Assembly: GCA_963555705.1 (NCBI GenBank)
Contig: OY743189.1
Span: 4,543,501 to 4,607,500 of the forward strand
DNA: 64,000 bases
Direction of reading: 5' to 3'
From: Ligustrum vulgare
Taxonomy: Eukaryota; Streptophyta; Magnoliopsida; Lamiales; Oleaceae
Under the pieces are notes generated by a model. It saw only the letters and a program-made list of their open reading frames with translations, searched no databases and was not told where the DNA came from. Of this stretch, positions 1-11,639 are shown one piece after another. How positions within the stretch are numbered: the stretch's first letter is position 1; each line of letters starts with the position of its first letter. Both the position numbers and the translations under genes were made by a program.

Positions 1-1131
1 ATCTCAGGGAACTTTGTAATAAAATTTCATTCTCTATTCGCAAGGAAACAAATGGTGATCAATTGGCTAATCTTCAAAAAAATAAATAAATAAATAAAAA
101 AGACCAATGTATAAAATATGTTCAAAAAAGAGGACAAGGAAATAAAAAAATTGTCACAGCATCACGAAATATAGCAAGAAAGAAGTCTGTTTGAAGAGAA
201 TAAACAGCTTGTAAGTGGAAAGTGGAAAAAATGACTTATTGGCAGCTTCAATAAAATCGTTATATCTGTCATTAAAACATGCTTTCTTGTACAGTGAATG
301 TAGATGATCATAAGAAAACAAAAAAAATTCATTAAACCCAGTCATTTAAGACTCCTTCACAACTGATTTTGTGTAGTGTCTTTTATGCAGCAATTCATAG
401 TAAATGTAAAATATTTGAATCTGGATCAATAATGACAACCTACTCAAGATTTATTGTTTAGAAAAAATGCTACGACTTAATCTTGCAAGTTCCCCTCAAC
501 CTGAAAACAAGGTGCTGAACACTTACGCAAAAAAGAAGAGCTCTATCTCCTTTTCTATTTTCCAGAAAGGTGACAGTGTTCATGGATATGCCATAATTAT
601 GAAATGAGTCTCCTGGTAATTGTCAATGGGAAAAGTGTCACGTGCACATCCCTTTTTCCATGCAATAACTATTGTCAATTAATTACAGTTGAATGCTCAG
701 GTGCAAGATGGTTTAGACCTAGATTTTGTTGGTTTATGCTTGGTTTTTGCATCCTTTGGAATATTTAAAAAGGACAGGCTTGAAACATTATTTTCACATT
801 TTGTATTTACTATATGAACGCCTCATTCTCAGAAACTGAGAAGGGACAAAACCAACATAAACACAAAAATTGTATCGTTGAATTAGAATAACTTGACAAA
901 TAGTGAATCTGCCTAGGAATGGATAAATGGAATTCAGGGGAAAAAAGGAAAGAAGTTAAATCACTTCCGCATACAGAATGTGGAGTATAAATTTTGGCAC
1001 TGTTGACTATCTATATCACATATATTTTTTGCTTTTGTGTTTATGAAACAAGGAACTTCTTCCCTCAAAAGAGAGAGTAAAGAAGAGAACTTTTGAATAG
1101 TGATTCCATTTTCAATTGATGAACTGAGTAC
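1..1131 (-). other. TPC1 intron 4 (partial), no coding exon seen
   Basis: This AT-rich stretch follows the splice donor of exon 4 on the minus strand and runs off the window. I searched the reverse strand for the next expected TPC1 exon (the S3 segment and the conserved arginine-containing loop) and did not find it, so exon 5 should lie to the left. The short open frames here resemble no part of the channel. Confidence 0.6.
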
Positions 1132-4100
1132 CTTAAGTCTATTAAGAAGATTTTTCCAATAGATACCAAACCCTTCATATGATATCGGAAAAAGTATATG
1201 AATAATGAGAATCAAAAGAGTTATGCCCTGCAAAAGAAAGCAGAAACTTGGTTAGATATGGCCAGAAGCTCAAATGAATTACATTTGTAAAAACTAGCAC
1301 GGTCAAACTATTCAGTTAGTTCTGCCACTAGCAACTATGCACGTGAAATTGCATTTCAACAACTGATCACTTATGCAAGATATTTCAAATTTGCAGCAAA
1401 AAAATTATGTTCCTCATAGTAGAAGTACGATATGATCTTCACGTGGAAAAGAACATTTCACTTCGAAGAGATGAAAAGGTTGCAAATCTGATCACATGGC
1501 AGCAGACAGAGTATACATGTCATGTTGCTTCATTGCATTGCATTCCATTTCATACCCTACTTATTTATAAGATCGTTGAGAAAATCTTCCTTTTCTTATA
1601 CTTTGCTAAAACTTTTGAGGATAATAATTTTATAGTATCGAAGTAGCCCATTATGATGTCCATTTTGCTTGTAACATTATACCATGTTAACCATCAAATT
1701 TACTTCATTGTGGTATTAATCCAAAGCCTCATTAGTAGGCAAGCCAATAGGAATAATGACTGCAGTTAGAATGAGTCATATATCCAGTGCTCTTCATTTC
1801 CATAAAGTTCTTGCAAGTGCTTGTTCTTCATGTGTGTTTGTTTATAGTAATGCATAAAAAATAACAATACACATCAAATTTCATCGGTAGCAGAAAACTC
1901 AAAACTTCAACAGGATTTCAGAGTATTCACGTGACTTCTTAAAGATTCACACACATAAATGATGTAAATGAATGGTCCACTTTTGGGACCTTACCTCGTA
2001 TATGAGACTTTCGGTACCGGTCAAATATGGAAGCTCACCTAGAAAGTAGTACCCCCTATTACTGCAATTCTCAGAACACCACAGAGGTTTCTGAAGATCC
2101 ACACCATTCACAGATATGTTGGAAATTTGGTTAAAGCCAAAAATATACATAGCGCCAGTTAGGAAGCTGCACTAACCTCGAAGAAATTTAGAACAATTAG
2201 AGCAAAGTAGTTAAGGGACCAAATGATATCAAATTGAATAAATACAAAGTACGACTTCAAGGAACTTCCAAAACTCGACTCATCAAGAATTTTCTCTGGG
2301 ATGCCAACACCATCTTCAGCCTGCAAATGTAAAAGTTTTCAGATGGTCATACAAAGATACAGGTAGTAAGAGCAGTCCAGAAATAGTTTAAAGAGAATGT
2401 ATGTAGCGACCAAAAATTTTCCAGTTAATAATTTATGAATATTTTATTTTCTTTAAAAACGTGTCGCTATGATTTAATCCATTATTAAAGTTTAAGCACA
2501 TCGCCTAGCCATGTTATTGATTTTGTGCCAATAAACATAATTTTTAGTCCAACTCGATTTTATGTCCAAAATTCAAAATTTAATTTTAAAGCCCAATTTT
2601 AATTCAAATTGAATTCCAGCTTATTATCTTTTCAATTCAAAATTTGAAACATCTGAGTTTATCATTCTATTAAATTTCAAATTTGATTTCCCCATTTATC
2701 ATGGCAAATCTAGATAACTGCTCTATCCCATTTTTACTCATCCATACTTATCTGATTTTTCAATTATCCAGGCAATTAACTTGGTTAATCTTGAAATCCA
2801 AAGTCTTATCTTTTCCCATGGTTATCTGATAAAATCCATCCAAGATTTTCCACAATTTCAATCTGAATCAAATACATCCAGCATAAACCCCAGTTACCCC
2901 ACGTTAACATGCAACCCAAGCAAATTCAGACTTCTACACACTCGGTAAGCTCTATTCCTTCCAATAGCCGAATTGCCCTTCACGACCACCACCACCACCG
3001 GTTAACACGATCAGACCATCAAGCTGACTGCCGCCTATCAACCCTTTTCTGGCCGCATCTACTGCAAACAAGCCACCACAGATTACAATAACCGAACCCA
3101 TGCCTCACACACTACCGACAACGCCACTGCCACTAGTCAGTCCTCCACCACAGAACCCGACCAAACGCAGCCCATATCTGCAATCAACACTACCGGAACC
3201 ATCATCACCACCATGACCAATCCTCCATCGAGCCACCGCTCGAAAATCGTCACTACCCAAGTCTGAAAATTTCCTCAATTGACACCAAGAGTCAAACCCA
3301 AAGAAAATGAAAACCTATAAACCAAGGAACCAAAACACTTACCGCGACTGCCGGTAATTTCACCGGAAAACACAGCACCAAAAATCGCAACCCTCGGTTT
3401 CACGCCCAACAAGTCCCAAAACTTCTTTCTCTTCCACACCCTAACACCATAAAATGCCGCCAGCTTCGCAACCAGAAGCCTGAAACGGAGCGGCGACTTC
3501 GCCCTCCATCGCCCTCTACTCTCCATATATCTTGAGCTACTACCCACAGTCCTCAGTGAATCTGCTCAGCTTCCTTGTTCTCCCATAATAATAACTTAAT
3601 AAAAGTCAATTTCAATTCTGCCCATGACTCAATCTTAAAAAGTCCTCTTTAAAGCTGATCAATCAAATTATGTTGGGTCATGATAGGAAAAGCATCAGCA
3701 CCATATATTCATCAAAGTTCAGGTTCAAGGAGGATTTCAATTGCAGTTGCATTAAATACTAGCGTCATAAAAAGGGTAAGAAATACTGGGAAAAAAATGT
3801 GTAGCAGTAAAAATTGCTACATTAATCTAGAAATGGTGAAACCTTCTTCCTGGAGACAGTAGCTATTCCACACTCATACTTTGAGAGAGTGATCTGTCTA
3901 AACTCCTAAAATTCCTCAAATCACTTTTTTTTTTCACTCCATTTCTACAAATTAATGTACTCTTACGGCTAGAAAATGAATCACAATGGAAAGTTTGTTT
4001 CCACAAGGACCAAGAATTATGAGTTTTCCTCTCAACATATAGTTTAATAGAACTTTTAACTTAGGTATTGGACAAACCAAAAAGGTTCATAATATTCCAT

Positions 4101-5594
4101 ACAGAAGGATTTGAACAGAAGAGGATTAAGAGTCCATATTGAAGATGAATGGTTATAAATCTCTCGGGTATCCCACATCATATTGACATCTTGTATGGAA
4201 ATATAATACTTCCTCATTAGAATTATATAATCCATATGGTAATGTTCAAATTTGCCAACTCGTCCACTCAATTTCTACATGAACTCGGTGTGAATTTTCG
4301 AAGTCAACTGATTCCTACATGATCGCCACAAGTATGTTGATCTATTCAATGACTAAAAACTTTAGCAATAAACGGACAAGGGAACATCTTTCATACCTAG
4401 TCCTTATGCGGAATAGAACTGAGTTAGATAGATTTTCAGATAATTCTACAAATCCATTTGTTCTACTTTCACAATATGTCAAGCTCCATATTCTAAGGTC
4501 AAAGTCTTCCCACAATAGATTCATTCATTTAGCTATTTCAATTCCACAAACCAAATAATTAATCTACAGCAGATAACAAACTCCTCCAGCTTTTGTAAGA
4601 CATCTATCTTTGTTAATCGTAAAAAGTAAATCTCCTTAATATAATCGTCCAAATCCCGAAGTTTTCATCTGATTTTCCGTAAAATAACTTGTGTTCTTTA
4701 AAATCCAAACAATAAGACCACTTTGATCACTAACGAAATACCGCATTTAGAAGGCCATTTACTCCACAATTTAGACAAAAATGGAATTATTATACTGGGT
4801 CATGGGTAGAGACAGGTGATATTTTAGTAGGTACATTGACGCCCCAAATGGTGACAGAAGGTCGTATGCCCCCGAACATAGATTGTTACGTGCTATACTT
4901 AGCCCTTGTTTGATTTTCATTAAAAAAAATTTATTTTTCTACAGTACTAAATCGCAACCATTCATTAAAAGTCAAGTCCACGATATTTGACTTTTCAACC
5001 AAATTTCAACTATCCATTCTCATAAAAATCACTATTCATTTCAAAAAAAAACTCATTTTAAACAATACCAAACACACTCTTAGCATTAAGGTATCTACTT
5101 CAGAAGAAACATGTTTAAAACTATCTACAGGTGGTAGGGGCCGAAATTGATGTGAGGTGGATCCAGAAAAGAGAAAATCATGTTCTTTAATATCCAGCAA
5201 TAACCATATTCAGAAACTAGCTATAAGATGCTATACTAACACTGCCTAAACATTGTGAAACAAAACATTAATACACTTCTTTTTCTTTTTCCTTTTTTAA
5301 GCAGAAACATTATTAATGCCTAAGCGACCAAGTTTTGAAGCCTCCACCTAACCTATGAGGTTGGAGAGCAAAAGATGGAAAAAAAAAAAAAGTAAATAAA
5401 TAAATAAATAAAAATTAATAATAGTAACAACTACGACAACAACTACTACTACTTACAAGATCAATCAAAGCGGCAGCCTTTTGATAAGTAGACCCATAAG
5501 CAATAGCATCTGATCTGCGGTTAAACATATGCTCACGGTCTCTTCTTGGACTTCCACTGCTTTCTCCGTCGACACCCAGCAAAGCTGTCTCCAT
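1132..5594 (-). CDS. TPC1: Two-pore calcium channel protein 1 (TPC1), 5' part, exons 1-4
   Basis: Four exons splice in phase 0 to give the first 158 residues of a plant TPC1, the vacuolar voltage- and calcium-gated cation (SV) channel, normally about 730 residues. Exon 1 is 5457-5594, exon 2 is 2177-2320, exon 3 is 1995-2090 and exon 4 is 1132-1227; all have GT donors and AG acceptors. Exon 1 starts [10 protein letters not shown] and has the family motif [10 protein letters not shown]. Exon 2 gives the pre-S1 region and S1 ([15 protein letters not shown]). Exon 3 has PLWC and the GELPYLT motif. Exon 4 carries S2 and FPISYEG. I chose the ATG at 5594 rather than an in-frame one 13 codons upstream because it matches the usual N-terminus and puts an ExxLL dileucine at residues 2-6, where the Arabidopsis protein has its vacuolar sorting signal. 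The recognised exons show no stops, so the gene looks functional, but its 3' part is outside the window. Confidence 0.92.
2399..3590 (+). mobile_element. Probable Ty3/gypsy LTR fragment inside TPC1 intron 1
   Basis: The stretch begins with TGTAGCGACC and has GTGTCGCTATGATTT at about 2461, resembling the LTR-like sequence near 13340 (GTCGCTACGATTT). It then passes through AT-rich sequence into a CACCACC-rich part near 2990, like the other gypsy-type LTR at 60081. I see no second LTR, primer-binding site or coding domain, and the 3' end is not clear. It could be a solo or truncated LTR; the family is inferred from composition and the shared short motif. Confidence 0.35.
4902..5079. mobile_element. 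Tourist/PIF-Harbinger-type MITE in TPC1 intron 1
   Basis: A 178 bp element is flanked by TTA on both sides (4899-4901 and 5080-5082). Its ends are imperfect inverted repeats: GCCCTTGTTTGATTTT at the left and, read on the other strand, GAGTGTGTTTGGTATT at the right. The 3-bp TTA target duplication and the GnnnnTGTTTGG-type end are typical of Tourist elements. It has no coding capacity and lies inside the intron, so it should be spliced out. Confidence 0.65.
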
Positions 5595-5800
5595 TTTATC
5601 TCTAGAAAATCTTGAACTTTGGTCAAAACACACACTCTCACACTCTTTCTCTGTGTGTGTTCACACTTATTTTTGGTACAGATATAGATCAAACTTATAC
5701 AAGTGGGGGTTGCTCAATGTCAGTGTTCATTAATATAATATTATAATAATATATAATAAAAGAAGGGATTCGTTGGATGTGATTATATTATTATATATAT
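5595..5800 (-). promoter_or_regulatory. TPC1 5' UTR and proximal promoter
   Basis: Upstream of the chosen TPC1 start on the minus strand there is a GA/GT-rich leader (5620-5670, read as GTGTG and GAGAG runs), then a very AT-rich block at 5725-5800 with several TATATA-like stretches that could act as a TATA box. The transcription start cannot be fixed from the sequence alone. Confidence 0.35.
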
Positions 5801-6268
5801 GTCAAAAAATAGCTAGTAGAATATGAGAATTCTGGCGATAACGATGGAGAAACGGTGACAGCAAGACTTCGTTTAGGAGCGAAATGCATTGATTGGTTCA
5901 TTCTATTTCCTCTGTTTTGGTAGGGCGTGGAAGTGCGGATCAAACATTAATTACCCAACTTTCATCCAAATGGCTTTTGCATCAAACATGAATACGTTAA
6001 TTACATGAATGGTCACTAAAGTTCAACTCGGGTTACTACTTAATAAAATGTACTTTAAAATGTACTCAATTATTCTCCATGTTACCAATCCATCACTCAT
6101 CTCAAAATCGCTAGTGCAACCAAATGGAAATTCACACGTGGCTTGCGGAATTCCAACATGGCCAAATTTTACTTTAAATTTTTGTCAAGTCGGCAAGTTA
6201 AACATTCATGATACCAAGCATTTTTCCTAAATTGTAAACAAAGACTTTGCCACCTACAATACCAAAGT
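5801..6268. other. Intergenic, nothing recognised
   Basis: This stretch separates the TPC1 promoter from the Helitron remnant. It contains an open frame of 73 codons (6009-6230) with no recognisable similarity. I see no repeat structure or coding signal that I can support. Confidence 0.4.
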
Positions 6269-7581
6269 TTGTCATCCCTTTTACTCCACAAAAGTGAACT
6301 GCGAGGTCCTCAATCTAAGATAATTCCAATAGATGAAAGCTTCGTCTTCAAGAATGTAGATAGTGTTGAAAATGGGGAAGCAAGGGGATACAAAATTGGA
6401 AGTAAATTCATTTTACCTCAATCCTTTACATGTGGTGCTAGAGATATGCTAAGGAGATATATGGACCCTATGGTTATTGTGTGGCATTATGGAAAAAGAG
6501 ATATATTTTTTATTATAACATGTAACCCAAATTGGTCGGAATTTAAGGAAGAACTAAAACACAATGATGAAATTCAAAATCGTCTAGATCTAGTTGCCCG
6601 TGTATTCAAAGCAGAATTAGAGGAGTTAAAAATGATTTGTACAAGGAAAAAATTTTTGCCATATTGTTGCTCAGATATACATTATTTTCAAAAAAGAGGG
6701 CTTCCTCATGCACATCTACTTTTGATTTTTACTTCTAGTCATAAAATTTGTTGTGGTGAAGAGGTTGATAGATTAGAGTCTTGAGAAATTCTCGATAGAA
6801 ACAGATACCCATATCTTTATTCTATTATTGTAAAGCACAATTTCACAGCCCATGTGGAGATCTTAATCCTAAAATGTATGCATAGAGACAAATATCGGTT
6901 GTAAGAATAAATACCCTTGAGTTTTTTGTGATAGTACTATATTTGGCGTAACTCATATCCATTTTATAGACGATGTGATACTGGTATTCGTATTAAAGTT
7001 AGAGGTCATATATTAGACAATCGATGAGTAGTACCGTATAATCCTTATTTAAATGCAAAACTTGACTATCACATCAATGTTGAAGTATGCTCTTCTATTA
7101 AAGTTTATAACTATTTGTATAAATATGTATGTAAAAGACATGATCATATTAATTTTTGCGTTTGAATCAGTGAAACAAACAAAGAAATTGATGAAATTTT
7201 TGCTTGCCAATCTGCTAGATGAATCTCTCTACCTGAAGCTATGTGAAGGATTTTATCCTTTTATTTGTCAGAAATTTTTCCGACTATATATTCTTCAAAA
7301 CTTTATATTGAAGATCATCAACGTGTAACATATAATAATCAAGATGATTTAACTAATGTTATTAACAACGAGAATATGAAAAATTTATGTTGACTAAATT
7401 TTTTCGACTTAATCAGACAAATGAGTTTACTAGATCACTTATGTATCGAGATTTGCTACCACATTTTGTTTGGAAAAGCAAGTAAGAATATATATTTGGA
7501 CTCCTAGAAAGAAACAAATTGTTATAGGATGAATTGTTACAGCTAATCCATCTGAAGGAGAACGATATCTCCTTCGTGTAC

Positions 7582-8017
7582 TTCTTAACCATATTAGAGA
7601 ACCAACATGATTTGAAAATTTACGCACTTTGAATGGAGTAATTGTTGATGCATATCGAGAGGCGGCACTTTTGCATGGTTTGTTAAGTGGAGAAACTCAT
7701 TGTGAAGAATGTTTATCCGAAGCTATTGTTTACAAAATGCCTGTTTCTTTGAGGCGCCTCTTTGCTACGCTTCTTACTATTATCCGAAGCTATGGTTACT
7801 TCTTAACCATATTAGAGAACCAACATGATTTGACAATTTACGCACTTTGAATGGAGTAACTGTTGCTGCATATCGAGAGGCGGCACTTTTGCATGGTTTG
7901 TTAAGTGGAGAAACTCATTGTGAAGAATGTTTATCCGAAGCTATTGTTTACAAAATGCCTATTTCTTTGAGGCGCCTCTTTGCTATGCTTCTTACTATTA
8001 GTAACCCTAATCGTCCT
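7582..8017 (+). repeat. 218 bp tandem duplication inside the Helitron remnant
   Basis: Two consecutive copies, about 7582-7799 and 7800-8017, begin CTTCTTAACCATATTAGAG and encode the same helicase segment (AYREAALLHGLLSGETHCEE). They differ at only a few bases, so the duplication is younger than the main decay of the gene. The duplicated part adds a second copy of the same domain piece and does not form a functional protein. Confidence 0.85.
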
Positions 8018-8149
8018 AAGTTGCTTTGGGATAAATTTAAGTTTTATATGGTTGATGATTACATTCATCAAAATATATCGTTCGAGATGCTGAAGTACGT
8101 GCTTTGGAGGACATCGGTTCTATTTTAGAATTGTTAGGTAAAAACATAA

Positions 8150-8310
8150 GCCTCTGTTTGGAAAATTATGTTTTTTTATATTTTTAAACAACACAATTTT
8201 TTAAATCACTTTTCGACTGTACACATTTTCTCTCTACTTTTCTATTACATATTTTACCTCGAAAACATAAAAAATTATTTTTAAATACGAAACTTTTAAC
8301 AAATAGAGCT
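8150..8310. mobile_element. Tourist-type MITE inserted in the Helitron remnant
   Basis: A 161 bp AT-rich element is flanked by TAA on both sides (8147-8149 and 8311-8313). The ends are inverted: GCCTCTGTTTGGAAAA at the left and, on the opposite strand, AGCTCTATTTGTTAAAA at the right. A 3-bp TAA/TTA duplication with a TGTTTG end is the Tourist/Harbinger pattern. It lies between the helicase pieces at 8128 and about 8400. Confidence 0.6.
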
Positions 8311-8638
8311 TAAATGATTATGAAATTATGTCGCTCAATGTAAATATAGATGAGAATGAAAGGTTTCGAAAAATGGTTGCAGAAGAAACAACTAATTTAG
8401 ATATTTATGGGGGTTAGGTATTCAATGAGTTTAAATAAAGAACAACAATTTGCATATGACATGATTATGGAAAAGTAAATAGTCAATCGAACGGTGCTTT
8501 CTTTATCAATGGTCTAGGTGGGACTAGTAAAACATTTTTATGCAAGGCGATTTGGAAACTGTTTCTCCTGGAGTGGTTGCATCTCTATTACTTGGAGGTA
8601 GGACAGTACATTCTAGGTTTAAAATTCATTTAAAAACA

Positions 8639-9432
8639 TGGTGCGATCCCCACTAGGGAAATGCGATGAAAACTAATACAAACACAACTAGGAAATATCT
8701 AAATCAGATTCAACACAAGAAAACAAGAAATAAACAACGAAAATAAAGATAGATTTTGACGATAAAACCTTAATCAAATATTCACGACGCAAGAACAATT
8801 CGGAATATGAACCAAGATTGGTGAACGCCACAAGGGATGTCAATTCCTTGATAAGTTCGTTGGGTGAACGCCACAAAGATTGGATCTTTAATAAATTCTA
8901 AGATGTAAAGGGACCCATAAACCTTTAACAAGAGAAACTCTCTCTCAAAATATCAATAATCATCCAAAAATGTCTTTACAATGAATGAAATTCCTAATAT
9001 AAAGAAAAAACTGGAATAAACTAGGTCTAGCCGCAATTAGGGTTCAAAATATGGAAAAAAATAATTAAAAATGGAAAAAAATTAAAAATTCACAAAAATC
9101 CGGAAAAGATAGTTACGTCCGTGATCATGTCATATACGGCTGTAAATGTGTTTCTGTCGAGGTTTATGTTCGTGAGAACCAAACTTACGGCCGTAAGTAT
9201 GGTTTCGTTGGAATTCTTCAATTTCGCCCCAGAGAGTATTACAGCTCTGACAAATATTACTTACGGATGTAATATTAGTTCTGGTCCTCGAACTTCGCCC
9301 TTTTGATTCAACTTGATCCATTCGTCTTCTCGACTCGACTCCAATATGAAACTTACTACGTTTTCCACGTAGATCGTTGTTGTATCACCGATAGCTCGAA
9401 TTCTCCATTGGGCTCCAATTTTGGATCACATC
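8639..9432 (-). mobile_element. LTR of a gypsy element related to the one at 45678-49230
   Basis: Its right end GGATCACATCA, followed by a polypurine-type tract on the minus strand, matches the LTR/internal boundary at 46547. It also shares CACGACGCAAGAAC, the GAACGCCACAAGG block, the phrase TTGATAAGTTC and several TTACGGCCGTAA-like palindromes with that element. It is therefore a diverged 3' LTR read on the minus strand. The left end, abutting the Helitron remnant near 8639, is approximate. No second LTR is present nearby, so the element is truncated. Confidence 0.7.
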
Positions 9433-10299
9433 ATTCCCCCTCTCTTGAAAATGATTCGACATCGAATCAACTTCTAGAATGCCTTTCAAACCTTTCATGC
9501 CTTTCTTAGCTTGAGGGTCATGCTTATGCCTCGTGCGATCCTTCAAACTTTTGGGCTTCTCATTTATGCAATGAATTTCTTCCCCGCCTTAAGATCATGG
9601 TTTGAATTAGGTATCTGCAAAACAGACTTAATAGAACTATGGAGGGGTTTGTTAGCTTGTCTAACTGCAAGGGATGGTGCCTTGTAGCTCAACCGTTGTG
9701 CAAATAAGCTCATTTTGTGGGTGGATCGTCTTTTCTTTCTCTTTGCACTCATGCTCACCTTTTTCTGAGGTCGTGGCATCAACTCTCTTATTTTCATTTT
9801 TCTCTTCCTCACTTTTTCCTGAGGTCGTGGTCTCAACTCTCTTTTCCCCTCAAACTACCCTTCAACTTCAATTGGTCATTTTGTATTTGGGATGGAGACA
9901 ACGACATAATTGTGAATTTCTTTCCACCATTCACAAAACTATATTAATTTTTAAATCCACCGTGTACTACCTTCCTATCATGTTGTCATGGCCTTCTCAA
10001 CAAGATATGCCCAACATGTATAGGCACAACATCACAAACCACTTCATCAATATATCCACCAGTCGAAAACTCACAAAAACCTACTTGTTCACCTTAATTT
10101 CACCTAACTCAGTCAGCCATTGTAACTTATAAGGTTTAGGGTGTTTTGTCAAATTTAAACCCAATTTTTCTACCAACATTGTACTAACCACATTAGTACA
10201 ACTTCCCCCATCAATCACCATTCCACAAACCTTCTCACCTACCAAACACCTAGTGTGAAATAGGTTATCCCTTTGTTCACCAACTTCATCTATTTAAAT
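9433..10299 (-). pseudogene. Gypsy gag-pol remnant with retropepsin (minus strand)
   Basis: Read on the minus strand, about 10230 down to 9840 gives a broken retroviral-type aspartic protease: IDGGSCTNVVSTMLVEKLGL (DGGS in place of the DTG/DSG active site), then LQWLTELGEIKVN and HILL-RP near the flap/ILG-type end. Stops interrupt it. Downstream, 9564-9836 is a lysine/arginine-rich frame of unclear origin. Orientation agrees with the LTR at 8639-9432 being the 3' LTR. No reverse transcriptase or integrase is present, so most of pol is deleted. Confidence 0.7.
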
Positions 10300-10458
10300 T
10301 CTAGAATTTAGGACACGCCTATTAACAAGTGATTCCTTCACAAATGATGAGAATCAAGGGAGTCAACCAAGTCAACCCTTGATAAGAATACCGATGGGGC
10401 CTATGACGAGATCCAAGGCCAAAGAAGTCCAAGAGTCAATGGAGGGACTCATTTACAA
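10300..10458 (+). pseudogene. C-terminal end of a gypsy polyprotein
   Basis: A short plus-strand frame ends ...GPMTRSKAKEVQESMEGL followed by three residues and TGA at 10456-10458. The GPxTRSxAKxxQE tail is the common C-terminus of chromovirus-like Ty3/gypsy polyproteins, after the integrase. Nothing of the integrase core is present upstream, where the strand of coding switches at about 10300. It directly precedes an LTR. Confidence 0.6.
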
Positions 10459-11056
10459 GCTATGAAGTCAAGTCCACGTGGAAGAGAGCAAGATCGAAGT
10501 CAATTGCCTATTTTTGGAAGTTCAGACCATTTTGGTCGACTGAAAGTCACCTCGGTCGACCGAAACTCTGCAGGAAATTTAGAGGCAGCCTCAGTCGTTA
10601 TCGGTTGAGCAGTGTTCGACTGAAACACGCTGAACTTGAGAATGCGGGTTTTTTTGTGCAATTTCTTATTTTGCATTGTTACCCCAACTTTTGTAATATT
10701 AAAGCATTTCCTCACAAACCCCAAACCCTAGCTTGAACATTGTGACTCTATTGGGAGCATTTGGAAGAGGTGACATCATTTTCTTATCTTGTAATTTTCT
10801 TTCGAATTTCTTCAACTTTATTTGGGATATTATTCTTGTGTATTGTTGTTGATTATTTCATAAACATCTTAGTATTTGTTTTAATCTTCCATTGGGTTAG
10901 GGTTCATCTTCCTTAGAATTTTGGTTGGGTTAAGCTTGGGTCAAGATTATCCATTTATTACCATTTTTAGCTTTCTTTGGTTGATTTCAAATAATTGTGA
11001 GAATTTTTGGTTTAAACACCAAAGGAGTTAGCATCATTTGGTATCAGTGATTGGCT
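10459..11056 (+). mobile_element. Gypsy LTR followed by tRNA-Met-type primer-binding site
   Basis: The stretch starts TGAAGTCAAG directly after a pol stop codon and ends near GGAGTTAGCA (about 11036). It is followed by TTTGGTATCAGTGATTGG (about 11040-11057), which fits a primer-binding site for initiator tRNA-Met (consensus TGGTATCAGAGC). It contains the palindrome TCGGTCGACCGA (10552-10563) with degenerate copies at about 10532 and 10614. No second copy is in the window, so the LTR limits are inferred from the pol end and the PBS. Confidence 0.6.
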
Positions 11057-11639
11057 CTAAAATTGGTAATTCTGTCTTTAAATTTCTTGTTGTTCTTCAT
11101 ATCCAAAAAAAAAATTACAAAAAAATTTGGGAAAAATTAGATGCCCTTGATTCCTACAAATTGGGTATTGTTGTTGTTATCAATTTGAGAATTGTTGGGG
11201 GTTACATTTGAACAAACACTTGAAAATCATAAACTATTCAAGTTTGCCTCATAAGCGTTTGACAAAATGTCTCAAAGAGTATTTTCATGTTGAATTCCAC
11301 CTTTCAATTATCAAATACATTCCTAGTTCACGACTTGTTCCTTTCATCTTGTTTATTGTGATCATACCTTGAAAACATTGTTCCATAAATTCCAATTTCA
11401 TTTTTTTTCTTGTATAATAGCAAGTAAAGAAATTCCATTTGCTATTGTGTCAATCCTTCCTTTACATTCTTATTTTGTTTGTGGAATTTTGCTACACAAG
11501 AATAAAATTCTCAATCTAGTTGATTACGTTCCTTGGAAAGTTTGAGTAAGAAAACTTGGAGTGGTAAAATGCAAGAGTGGTGAGCTCATTAGAGGGTAAA
11601 AGCCAATTTGAGTAAATCACGAGAGAAAATATTTTGTAA

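Larger units (their letters stand above)
6269..8636 (+). pseudogene. Degenerate Helitron Rep/helicase (RepHel) gene
   Basis: Pieces in several frames read in order like a plant Helitron protein. The first 171-codon piece (6269-6784) holds the Rep-associated block: FTCGARDMLRRYMD, then FIITCNPNWSEF, then the HUH-type motif region FQKRGLPHAHLLL. Near 7095-7140 comes YNYLYKYVCKRHD, the place of the catalytic tyrosines. 7629-8128 gives GLLSGETHCEECL and NPNRPKLLWDKF. Near 8505-8540 there is an SF1 helicase Walker A-like GGTSKTFLC, then LLLGGRTVHSRFK at about 8590. Rolling-circle replication and helicase activity are known for the family. Here the frame is broken by many stops and shifts, a 218 bp tandem duplication and a MITE, and it stops where an LTR begins. 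The terminal TC and CTRR hairpin ends were not located. Confidence 0.85.

Noticed and set aside
9674..10132. 152-codon plus-strand ORF
   Set aside because: It is the shadow of the minus-strand gypsy protease region, which has recognisable family motifs.
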